DNA from: Oxalobacteraceae bacterium
GTDB taxonomy: Bacteria; Pseudomonadota; Gammaproteobacteria; Burkholderiales; Burkholderiaceae_D
Assembly: GCA_947453015.1 (NCBI GenBank)
Contig: CANGFL010000021.1
Coordinates: 1 to 10,093 of the forward strand
Length of the DNA stretch: 10,093 nucleotides
Direction: 5' to 3'
This document shows positions 1-6,269 of this stretch, piece by piece. The notes beneath the pieces were generated by a model, which saw only the letters and a list, made by a program, of their open reading frames with translations, did not search any database and had not been told where the DNA came from. Position 1 is the stretch's first letter, and every line of letters starts with the position of its first letter. A program made the position numbers and the translations under genes.

Positions 1-2142
1 GAAATCGTGACGGATGAGGCGCAACTGATTGCGCGCTTACGACAAGAAATAGAGCGCATTTCTGCCGCCGAAATTTTAGCCAGTCACGATACCGCATTGC
101 TCGTCGAAGAACATCTCAACATTCGTCCGACCACGGTCGCTGACTGGCACTTTGACAATACCGCCGGTGAAAAAGCGTTGTTGGAACAACTCAATGCCGC
201 AAGTCTTTCCGGATACGGCGCCGATCATTTAACTGCCGCTTTAGGTGCTGCAGGTGCATTGCTGCTGTATGCACGCAATACACAGGGCAAACACTTGCAG
301 CATGTGCGCACCCTGGCCGTTGAACGTGAAGATGCTTTTATCGGAATGGACGCCGCAACACGTCGCAATTTAGAAATTACAGAAGCCCTTCGCGGTAGCG
401 AAGCATCAACTGGCCCAACACTTTTTTCATTACTCGATCACTGCCGTACTGCGATGGGATCGCGATTGTTACGGCACTGGCTGCATCATGCCAGTCGTGA
501 TCAAGCTATAGCTCGTGCACGACATGCGGCTATCGCCTCTTTACTTGAACTGTCCATCGGCGATTCATTAACTGAGCAGCTTTCAGTTATTCCCGATATC
601 GAGCGTATTGCTAGTCGTATTGCCTTGCTCTCAGCTCGGCCCAGAGATCTATCGGGATTACGTGCAGGCTTGCAGCAATTGCCCGCCATTAGCGCTGCTC
701 TATCGCGAAATTCACTATCGCATTTATTAAGCGACATCAGCGAGACGCTCAAGACGTCTCCCGATTGCCTACATTTTCTGACACAAGCGATTGCAGAAGA
801 ACCCACCAGTGTCGTGCGTGACGGCGGTGTTATCGCTAAAGGGTTTGATGCTGAGTTAGATGAACTTCGTTCCTTGTCTGATGATGCTGGTGAATTTTTA
901 ACGGCGCTGGAAACACGCGAACGCGAACGCACAGGCATCACTAATCTTCGAGTTGAATACAATAAAGTGCATGGCTTTTATATCGAAGTCACGCACGGAC
1001 AAACCGCTAAAGTGCCGGACGATTATCGCCGTCGCCAAACACTAAAAAATGCCGAACGCTACATCACACCCGAACTCAAAGCGTTTGAAGATAAAGCCTT
1101 GTCAGCACAAGATCGAGCCTTGGCACGAGAAAAACTGCTTTACGAGCAGGTGCTGCAAAAACTATTGCCTGAAATAGAAATTCTGCAAAACCTCGCGCGC
1201 GCCGTCGCATCATTGGATGGTTTGGTTGCACTCGCTGATCACGCTCAGCGTCATCAATGGTGCAAGCCTGAGCTTGTAGCAGAGCCCGGCATAGCCATTC
1301 ATCAGGGACGTCATCCCGTTGTCGAAAACACGATAGAGCGATTCATCGCTAACGATTGTCATCTCAGCCCAACGCGTCGACTGTTGCTGATTACAGGCCC
1401 GAATATGGGCGGTAAATCAACCTACATGCGACAACTCGCCCTCATTACCTTACTTGCGTATGTGGGTAGCTATGTGCCGGCAAGCTCAGCAAAGTTAGGG
1501 CCGATTGATCGAATCTTTACTCGTATTGGCGCATCGGATGACTTAGCAGGAGGCTATTCCACCTTTATGGTCGAGATGATGGAATCAGCTGCGATACTGC
1601 ACGGCGCAACAGAACAATCGCTGGTGTTGATGGATGAAGTAGGACGCGGGACATCAACCTTTGATGGTCTGGCACTCGCTTGGGCTATTGCGCATTGGCT
1701 GTTGCAACAAAATCGTAGCTTTACTTTGTTTGCTACGCACTACTTCGAATTAACACAACTGCCTCAGGCAAATCCAGCATGCGCTAACGTGCATCTATCT
1801 GCTGTCGAGCATAAGGACAGCATCGTTTTTTTACATGCCGTGCAAGAAGGACCCGCATCGCAAAGCTACGGCTTGCAGGTGGCCCAATTAGCAGGAGTGC
1901 CTGCTGCAGTAATACGCGCTGCGCGCAAACATTTAACGGTACTTGAAAATCAATCTGCCCACGAGGCAAATCAATTTGATTTATTTGCCAGCGAAAACAA
2001 AACTGCTGAATCAACGTCAACGCTCAGCGACCCCGCTCTCACGGCCTTGAATGAACTGGATCCAGATACCTTAAGTCCACGTGAAGCATTAGACGCTCTA
2101 TATCGCCTCAAAAAATTAAGCAATCAAGGCGAGACATCGTGA
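1..2142 (+). CDS. mutS: DNA mismatch repair ATPase MutS, 5' end cut by the window edge
   Basis: MutS recognises mismatched or looped bases in newly replicated DNA and, after ATP binding, recruits MutL as a sliding clamp. The frame is open from base 1, so the GTG at 7 is an internal Val and not a start. Comparing the Walker A position with E. coli MutS (about 853 aa) suggests that roughly 150 residues are missing, including the mismatch-reading domain with its Phe-x-Glu motif. Visible, counting from the codon at 7: the rest of the connector, the lever and clamp region (to about 420), then the ABC ATPase with Walker [10 protein letters not shown] at 464-472, Walker B LVLMDE at 539-544 and the following GRGTSTFDG signature. 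A C-terminal helix-turn-helix (about 615-645) supports dimerisation. A QFDLF beta-clamp-like motif lies at 656-660, and the [17 protein letters not shown] tail matches the tetramerisation segment. The downstream gene overlaps the stop codon by 4 bases. Confidence 0.98.
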   Translation, partial: EIVTDEAQLIARLRQEIERISAAEILASHDTALLVEEHLNIRPTTVADWHFDNTAGEKALLEQLNAASLSGYGADHLTAALGAAGALLLYARNTQGKHLQHVRTLAVEREDAFIGMDAATRRNLEITEALRGSEASTGPTLFSLLDHCRTAMGSRLLRHWLHHASRDQAIARARHAAIASLLELSIGDSLTEQLSVIPDIERIASRIALLSARPRDLSGLRAGLQQLPAISAALSRNSLSHLLSDISETLKTSPDCLHFLTQAIAEEPTSVVRDGGVIAKGFDAELDELRSLSDDAGEFLTALETRERERTGITNLRVEYNKVHGFYIEVTHGQTAKVPDDYRRRQTLKNAERYITPELKAFEDKALSAQDRALAREKLLYEQVLQKLLPEIEILQNLARAVASLDGLVALADHAQRHQWCKPELVAEPGIAIHQGRHPVVENTIERFIANDCHLSPTRRLLLITGPNMGGKSTYMRQLALITLLAYVGSYVPASSAKLGPIDRIFTRIGASDDLAGGYSTFMVEMMESAAILHGATEQSLVLMDEVGRGTSTFDGLALAWAIAHWLLQQNRSFTLFATHYFELTQLPQANPACANVHLSAVEHKDSIVFLHAVQEGPASQSYGLQVAQLAGVPAAVIRAARKHLTVLENQSAHEANQFDLFASENKTAESTSTLSDPALTALNELDPDTLSPREALDALYRLKKLSNQGETS

Positions 2143-3062
2143 AACGCTGGGTCACTTGTGCAGTAATTCGTTTGCTGCATAGCTTATTTTTTTGTGGTGT
2201 GATGCTTGCGACGCACGCACACGCTGAGCCCTTTCATTTCGCCGTACTCATGCATGTGCTGCAAGAGACAGGCGATGAGAACGAGCTAAAAATTGCACTC
2301 GAGAGTGCGCAAGCCGCTAACCCCACTTTCATCGTTGTAAACGGCATGCGTTCTAAACGCGAGCCGTGCACCGATCGTCTATATCGACAACGTACGGCCT
2401 TGCTGGAAAGTTCTGTCGCACCTGTCGTCTTATCGTTAGCGGGTGATGACTGGATTACCTGTCGGGATAGACAAAATCGTCCCGCACCCACCGCCTGGCT
2501 TAACTTGCTACGTGATCAGGTATATGGAGATATTAGTTGGAGTGGTGGCAAGCACATACCTTTGCGACGTCAGTCGGCCATTACTGCATTTAGAAATTAC
2601 GCTGAAAACACACGTTGGAGTATTGAGAATGTGCTGTTCGCGACTCTCAACGTCCCTGCAAATAATAATAATTATTTAGTCTCTGCTGGTGGCAACAGCG
2701 AATTCGAAGACAGATTGATCGCCAACCGCGATTGGTTGCATCGATTACAAACGCAAGCACAACGCGAGCGCAAGACCCACATCGTACTTTTTTGTGATGG
2801 CAATCCACTACCTGATGCACGCCGCAAAACCGAGCCGCGCGATGGCTATGTTGAGCTGCGCCAGCAACTGAAAAATTTGGCGGAAAAATCAGGGGCGAAG
2901 ATATTGGTGATTCAGGGATCAACGCCGACTGCCGAAAAAAACACTGGCAGCATCATTTGGAACGGTCAATTAGGTTACGTAAACCTGAATGCCGGGATCA
3001 GCATGATCGCGGTGGATCCCACTGCAGAGACCGCATTCTCTATCGTGGCAGATGAACCATAA
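2139..3062 (+). CDS. Secreted calcineurin-like phosphoesterase-family protein, apparently degenerate
   Basis: A 307-residue protein with a signal peptide: basic start, hydrophobic core at about 8-25, and AHA|E cleavage expected after residue 29, so it should be exported to the periplasm. The body keeps the layout of the 'GDNEWTDC' branch of metallophosphoesterases. A C-x-D-x-L-Y segment sits at 77-82, AGDDWITC at 101-108 (where the family has GDNEWTDC), an Asn-rich NVPANNNNY at 171-179, and an E-F-x-x-R...AN-x-x-WL stretch at 188-200. The usual metal ligands look lost: the first GD is NG at 68-69 and the C-terminal HGDxH is QGSTP at 259-263. The GTG start at 2139 overlaps the mutS TGA by 4 bases, with AAGGCGAG upstream, so translation is probably coupled to mutS. 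The family call is from motif spacing by eye; substrate and function are unknown, and it may be non-catalytic. Confidence 0.75.
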   Translation: MKRWVTCAVIRLLHSLFFCGVMLATHAHAEPFHFAVLMHVLQETGDENELKIALESAQAANPTFIVVNGMRSKREPCTDRLYRQRTALLESSVAPVVLSLAGDDWITCRDRQNRPAPTAWLNLLRDQVYGDISWSGGKHIPLRRQSAITAFRNYAENTRWSIENVLFATLNVPANNNNYLVSAGGNSEFEDRLIANRDWLHRLQTQAQRERKTHIVLFCDGNPLPDARRKTEPRDGYVELRQQLKNLAEKSGAKILVIQGSTPTAEKNTGSIIWNGQLGYVNLNAGISMIAVDPTAETAFSIVADEP

Positions 3063-3093
3063 AATAAGTTCATCCAGCCACTGACACGATTTT

Positions 3094-3627
3094 TTACTGC
3101 AACTGTATAGAACGGAATTGATCACTGTCGTCATCGTCATCATGATGGTGATGACCGTGCGGGCCATGTACATGACCATGCGCGACTTCTTCAGCGCTAG
3201 CTGCACGAACTTCGATCACATTTAGAGCAAACCGAAGTGAAATCCCTGCCAGCGGATGATTGCCATCCAAAACAACCTTGCCGTCGGCAATATCAGTCAC
3301 GGTAAATACGCGATCTTCAGCATGCTCGTCGCCGTCGGGTGAACCTTCGAACTGCATACCGATTTCCAGTGGCTCAGGCAACGCTTCCCGAGGTTCGATC
3401 TTTACCAGAGTGGCATCATATTCACCAAATGCATCCACCGGCTCGACTTGTATCGTGACCTGATAGCCTGCTGATTTGCCATTGAGAGCTTCCTCAATCT
3501 TAGGCAGTGTGTTGTGATAGCCCCCGTGCAGGTAGACCATCGGCGCCTGACTTTCTTCGATCTGATTCCCTTGCGCGTCACTTAATTTGTAATGCAGCGT
3601 AACGACCGTATCTTTGGCGATTTCCAT
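3094..3627 (-). CDS. slyD: SlyD-type FKBP peptidyl-prolyl cis-trans isomerase
   Basis: Cytosolic prolyl isomerase and chaperone. SlyD proteins also carry Ni2+ to hydrogenase or urease assembly in some bacteria. The 177 residues show the split FKBP domain (1-67 and about 118-140) with AKDTVVTLHYKL, YLHGGY at 32-37 and DAFGEYD at 65-71. The insert-in-flap chaperone domain lies between (about 70-117), and the family signature LDGNHPLAG is at 120-128. The tail (150-177) is short but metal-binding in style: HGHVHGPHGHHHH followed by five Asp. Unlike E. coli SlyD (196 aa) it has no Cys in the tail. I chose the second of two adjacent ATGs because the AGGA upstream then lies 7 bases away and the protein begins MEIAKD like relatives; the ATG at 3628-3630 is the alternative. 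It converges on the upstream phosphoesterase-like gene, leaving only 31 bases. Confidence 0.95.
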   Translation of the reverse strand: MEIAKDTVVTLHYKLSDAQGNQIEESQAPMVYLHGGYHNTLPKIEEALNGKSAGYQVTIQVEPVDAFGEYDATLVKIEPREALPEPLEIGMQFEGSPDGDEHAEDRVFTVTDIADGKVVLDGNHPLAGISLRFALNVIEVRAASAEEVAHGHVHGPHGHHHHDDDDDSDQFRSIQLQ

Positions 3628-3657
3628 CATGATGTCCTAATTAGTAAACCATGTTGA

Positions 3658-3687
3658 ATTATAACCGCCGCCCCAGGCACTCGCTAA
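3658..3687 (-). promoter_or_regulatory. Predicted sigma70-type promoter for slyD
   Basis: Read on the minus strand, a perfect TATAAT occupies 3663 down to 3658. An 18-base spacer separates it from a weak TTAGCG at 3687-3682. Transcription would begin near 3651, giving a leader of about 20 bases that includes the AGGA ribosome site. Only the -10 box is convincing. Confidence 0.5.
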
Positions 3688-3720
3688 GGTCGGACCGCTC
3701 AGTGATCCACTCCTCAGTCA

Positions 3721-3751
3721 TTAACTCCTCCGCCATTCGCATCGCTATAAT
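3721..3751 (+). promoter_or_regulatory. Predicted promoter for roxA giving a leaderless mRNA
   Basis: A perfect TATAAT at 3746-3751 ends only 6 bases before the roxA ATG at 3758, so transcription is expected to start at or within a base or two of that ATG. The -35 region is poor: TTAACT at 3721-3726 with a long 19-base spacer. No Shine-Dalgarno-like purine run precedes the ATG, which fits a leaderless transcript. The promoter is inferred from the -10 match and was not tested. Confidence 0.45.
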
Positions 3752-3757
3752 CTGCCC

Positions 3758-4885
3758 ATGAAAAATCATACCGTTCTCGGCTCAACGTCGACTGAAACAT
3801 TCTTGCGCAAGTACTGGCAAAAGAAACCTTTGCTGATACGTCAGGCGATTCCCGACATGCTGCCTATCCTTTCGCGTGAAGCACTGTTCGAATTGGCGGC
3901 GCAAGACGATGTTGAATCACGACTCATAAGCCAAACCAGTACACGCTGGCGTATGCAGAATGGACCCATAGTCAATCTTCCTTCGATTCGCAAAAAACAG
4001 TGGACGCTACTGGTGCAGGGTGTTGATTTGCATGACGATCGTGCCGCAGAATTACTGGGGCAGTTCCGCTTTATTCCCGATGCTAGGCTGGATGATTTGA
4101 TGATTAGCTACGCCAGCGATCAAGGCGGCGTGGGGGCGCATTTTGACTCTTACGATGTGTTCTTATTGCAGGCCCACGGGCAGCGTCGATGGCGCATCGG
4201 CGCCCAGCAAGATTTGACTCTCAAAGCGGGTTTGCCGCTCAAGGTATTGGAGAACTTCCAGCCTGAGCAAGAATTTGTGCTCGATCCGGGCGATATGCTT
4301 TACCTACCGCCACACTACGCACATGAAGGCGTGGCAATCGGTGAATGCATGACCTATTCGATAGGCTTTCGCGCACCTTCTTGGCAAGAACTCGGACAGG
4401 CGCTGCTGCAATATAAAGAAGACACACTGGAATTAGAAGGTCGCTACACCGATCGCGGACTCAAACCCTCTAACAAACCCGCGCATATCAATGACGACCT
4501 GTTTGAAAAAATCAGCACACAGCTCAAGAAGATTAGTTTTAGCAATGATGATCTACATATTTTTCTGGGTGAGTACTTGTCTTCACCGAAGTCCTCAGTA
4601 ATTTTTGAACCCCTTGCGCGTAGCGTGCCGAGTAAAAAATTCTTGGGAATGCTGCAAAAAAATGGCGTCAAGTTGCACCGCAAAACCCGCATGCTTTACC
4701 GCGGAAAATATCTATTTGTTAATGGCGAATCCTTTTTGGTTAGCGGCATAGACCTCGCTTGCCTTAAATCGCTCGCCGATCAGCGTTTTCTCAGACCTGA
4801 ATCAATAGTAAACGCCTCCCAAGACCTGATCGACAGCCTAAATCACTGGTACAACATCGGTTGGTTAGCCGCCTCCGAAAATTGA
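3758..4885 (+). CDS. roxA: RoxA/YcfD-type ribosomal protein uL16 arginine hydroxylase (JmjC/cupin oxygenase)
   Basis: A 2-oxoglutarate/Fe(II) oxygenase of the YcfD family. E. coli RoxA hydroxylates Arg81 of ribosomal protein uL16 using O2 and 2-oxoglutarate. The 375 residues match family length. The N-terminus carries the typical FLRKYWQKKPLLIRQA (about 15-30) and DVESRLI (about 51-57). The iron triad is visible: H128 and D130 in GAHFDSYD, and H189 in PPHYAHEG. QRRWRIG follows the first strand pair and SIGFRAPS closes the cupin core. The remaining part (about 215-375) holds the helical dimerisation segment and a C-terminal winged-helix-like domain. The ATG at 3758 gives the correct family N-terminus although no ribosome site precedes it. 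It is divergent from slyD. The true substrate here is assumed by homology. Confidence 0.93.
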   Translation: MKNHTVLGSTSTETFLRKYWQKKPLLIRQAIPDMLPILSREALFELAAQDDVESRLISQTSTRWRMQNGPIVNLPSIRKKQWTLLVQGVDLHDDRAAELLGQFRFIPDARLDDLMISYASDQGGVGAHFDSYDVFLLQAHGQRRWRIGAQQDLTLKAGLPLKVLENFQPEQEFVLDPGDMLYLPPHYAHEGVAIGECMTYSIGFRAPSWQELGQALLQYKEDTLELEGRYTDRGLKPSNKPAHINDDLFEKISTQLKKISFSNDDLHIFLGEYLSSPKSSVIFEPLARSVPSKKFLGMLQKNGVKLHRKTRMLYRGKYLFVNGESFLVSGIDLACLKSLADQRFLRPESIVNASQDLIDSLNHWYNIGWLAASEN

Positions 4886-5000
4886 TTATCAGAACGATAA
4901 ATAAAATCCCTCAATACAGAAGACTCACCCTAGGCAGTTTTTCACGCATGAAATTAACGAATTTTCGGGCTAACAATCGCAGAAATGCTTGTTAAAGCAC
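4886..5000. other. Non-coding spacer downstream of roxA, no terminator seen
   Basis: This AT-rich stretch between roxA and the lipoprotein promoter shows no open frame I can support. Directly after the roxA stop there is a weak 5-bp inverted repeat (TTATC at 4886-4890, GATAA at 4896-4900) without a T run, so it is not a convincing terminator. A TAACAA...TTGTTA inverted repeat occupies 4971-4994, next to the promoter. Confidence 0.6.
4971..4994. repeat. Inverted repeat TAACAA-N12-TTGTTA beside a promoter, possible operator
   Basis: The arms TAACAA (4971-4976) and TTGTTA (4989-4994) are exact complements with a 12-base gap, ending 6 bases before the -35 hexamer of the lipoprotein promoter. The position is suitable for an activator, but 6-bp arms can arise by chance in AT-rich DNA. 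Confidence 0.3.
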
Positions 5001-5030
5001 TTGCCAGCTTTTCAAGAAAGCCAGTATAAT
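5001..5030 (+). promoter_or_regulatory. Strong sigma70-type promoter for the small lipoprotein gene
   Basis: TTGCCA at 5001-5006 (one mismatch to TTGACA) is followed after 18 bases by a perfect TATAAT at 5025-5030. Transcription should begin near 5037, leaving an untranslated leader of about 136 bases before the ATG at 5173. This is the best-matching promoter in the window. Confidence 0.7.
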
Positions 5031-5046
5031 TTCTGGTTAGGAAGTT

Positions 5047-5139
5047 TTGAAGTTGCGGCGGTGCGTCAAAATCAATCCGCTCATCCGAAAAGCGTCCTGA
5101 ACGTGCGATAACTACCGGTAGTTATTAAACATACTTCAA
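5047..5139 (+). promoter_or_regulatory. Potentially structured 5' leader of the lipoprotein mRNA
   Basis: TTGAAGT (5047-5053) can pair with ACTTCAA (5133-5139) to close a long-range 7-bp stem over the leader. Inside it, CGCT (5078-5081) can pair with AGCG (5091-5094), and the perfect palindrome at 5108-5125 can fold with a CCGG tetraloop. The ribosome site (5162-5167) lies just 3' of the closing stem. I do not recognise it as a known riboswitch. The folding was done by eye without energies. Confidence 0.35.
5108..5125. repeat. Perfect 18-bp palindrome in the leader
   Basis: ATAACTACCGGTAGTTAT is identical to its reverse complement over all 18 bases. It lies about 70 bases downstream of the predicted transcription start and 47 bases before the ATG. 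As DNA it could bind a dimeric regulator as a roadblock; as RNA it gives a 7-bp stem with a CCGG loop. No T run follows, so it is not a terminator. Confidence 0.55.
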
Positions 5140-5172
5140 GCATTATTCTTATTATTTAACTGAAGGAAAATC

Positions 5173-5382
5173 ATGAAAAAATCGTTGCTGATCGCTTCCC
5201 TGCTGGCTCTGGCTCTGGCTGCCTGCGGTAAGAAAGAAGAAGCTGCAGCGCCTGCTCCTGCTGAGGCGCCTGCTGCTGCTGCTCCTGCTGCTGAGGCACC
5301 TGCTGCTGCTGCTCCTGCAGAAGCTCCAAAAGCTGACGCTGCTGCTCCTGCAGAAGCTCCAAAAGCTGAAGAGAAGAAGTAA
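5173..5382 (+). CDS. Small Ala/Pro-rich lipoprotein
   Basis: A 69-residue predicted lipoprotein of unknown function. MKK, a Leu/Ala hydrophobic core (5-17) and the lipobox LAAC with Cys18 predict signal peptidase II cleavage and lipidation. The mature part of about 52 residues is low complexity: GKKEE, then repeats of APAEAP/AAAAP, then a Lys/Glu-rich end (KAEEKK). With no folded domain visible, it may act as a flexible tether or spacer in the cell envelope. GAAGGA at 5162-5167 lies 5 bases before the ATG, a good ribosome site. It has its own strong promoter and terminator, so it is monocistronic and perhaps abundant. Similar short Ala/Pro lipoproteins are common in Burkholderiales as far as I recall. 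Antisense frames over this gene are artefacts of the GCT/GCA repeats. Confidence 0.88.
   Translation: MKKSLLIASLLALALAACGKKEEAAAPAPAEAPAAAAPAAEAPAAAAPAEAPKADAAAPAEAPKAEEKK
5263..5369. repeat. In-frame DNA tandem repeats inside the lipoprotein gene
   Basis: Two repeat families are visible. A 30-base period aligns 5263-5287 with 5293-5317 with one mismatch (GAGGCG versus GAGGCA). A 33-base period aligns 5305-5336 with 5338-5369 over 32 identical bases, encoding AAPAEAPKA twice. Both periods are multiples of three, so copy changes keep the frame. Confidence 0.85.
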
Positions 5383-5399
5383 TCTTCGACCGCATTACG

Positions 5400-5427
5400 A
5401 AAAAGCCGTCCTCGTGACGGCTTTTTT
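5400..5427. terminator. Intrinsic terminator, likely bidirectional
   Basis: AAAAGCCGTC (5401-5410) pairs with GACGGCTTTT (5416-5425) across a 5-base CTCGT loop, extended by A5400-T5426. A run of six T ends at 5427. It lies 18 bases after the lipoprotein stop on the plus strand. On the minus strand the same hairpin, with its own T run, starts 5 bases after the stop of the MBL hydrolase gene, so it probably ends both transcripts. Confidence 0.9.
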
Positions 5428-5431
5428 GCTT

Positions 5432-6202
5432 TTAGCAGTCCAGCCAATCAAAGCCTTGATCCTGACCTGCGATCACCACCTCGACTTCCTTGTCGACGAT
5501 CTTATCGATCTCTTGCCGCACCAATTCCGGTGAATTATTTTTCTTAGATAAATGCGCTGCCACCAGACGCTTTAGTTTGCTACGGTCTAATGACGATAGC
5601 AACTGAGCCGAGTGCTCATTCGATAGATGCCCCAGAGGCCCTGCAATGCGTGATTTAAGAAATGGCGGATAGGATGAATTAGCCAGCATCGCGCTGTCGT
5701 GATTGAATTCAAGCAGAAGAGCATCACACCCTGAAAGCGCAGACCTGACATGCGGTGTGGTCTGGCCTATGTCAGTCAATACGCCTAACTTGCGGGTGCC
5801 GTCAGATGCGACGTATTGCAAGGGCTCGCGCGAATCATGCGGCACGGTATAGGGTCGTATTTCTAAATCACCGATAGCCAACGCCTCACCATCACGACAA
5901 ATGCGCACATCAACACCGTCTGATTCTTTGCGTGTGGCATGCCAGGTACCATGACTTAACCATACTGGCAGCTGATAGCGACGGGCTAGCTTAAACACGC
6001 CACCCACATGATCTGAGTGCTCATGCGTGACTAAGATGCCAGCCAACTCAGAAGGATTCAATTGCAATCGCGCCATGCGCTTCTCGACCTCACGCATGAC
6101 GAAACCGCAGTCGAGCATAAGATGAGTCGCCGAATTTCCGGTGCCTGCAGAAATGATGAGGGCATTGCCCTCGCTGCCGCTGCCAAGACTAGCAAATCTC
6201 AT
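5432..6202 (-). CDS. YycJ/WalJ-like metallo-beta-lactamase-fold hydrolase
   Basis: A cytosolic MBL-fold metal hydrolase of 256 residues with no signal peptide. It opens with MRFASLGSGSEGN (1-13), typical of the YycJ/WalJ and PhnP-like branch (COG1235-type). The metal site is complete: T-H60-x-H62-x-D64-H65, H122 in VPHDSR, D144 in LTDIGQ and H217 in VAAHLSKKNN. LEFNHD at 165-169 is another family motif. YycJ from Bacillus has been linked to DNA nuclease activity and a mutator phenotype; PhnP relatives are phosphodiesterases. The exact substrate here is unknown. It is the last gene of the minus-strand cluster, 67 bases after bamC, with only a weak GAGAG ribosome site, and it ends at the shared terminator. 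Confidence 0.88.
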   Translation of the reverse strand: MRFASLGSGSEGNALIISAGTGNSATHLMLDCGFVMREVEKRMARLQLNPSELAGILVTHEHSDHVGGVFKLARRYQLPVWLSHGTWHATRKESDGVDVRICRDGEALAIGDLEIRPYTVPHDSREPLQYVASDGTRKLGVLTDIGQTTPHVRSALSGCDALLLEFNHDSAMLANSSYPPFLKSRIAGPLGHLSNEHSAQLLSSLDRSKLKRLVAAHLSKKNNSPELVRQEIDKIVDKEVEVVIAGQDQGFDWLDC

Positions 6203-6269
6203 CAGCGGCTCTCGAGCAAAAAGAAGTTAGAGACGACCGAATGCGCAGATTATTTGAGCTTAGGCGAAT

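Noticed and set aside
501..962. 153-codon minus-strand frame inside mutS
   Set aside because: It is fully embedded in the conserved MutS core region, and its Ser/Arg-rich translation is typical of a reverse-frame artefact.
3125..3180. CAT/GTC triplet run looking like a microsatellite
   Set aside because: It is simply the His/Asp-rich tail of SlyD (four His, five Asp in a row), normal for this metal-binding protein family.
3701..3711. Short inverted repeat AGTG-ATC-CACT in the slyD-roxA spacer
   Set aside because: Four-base arms are expected by chance, and the position fits neither promoter as an operator with any confidence.
4886..4900. Hairpin after roxA as a terminator
   Set aside because: It has only five base pairs, mostly A-T, and no T run follows.
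5136..5447. Two Ala- or Gln-rich open frames antisense to the small lipoprotein gene
   Set aside because: They arise because the GCT/GCA repeats give stop-free reverse frames. They have no start site of their own, no plausible composition, and run across the terminator.
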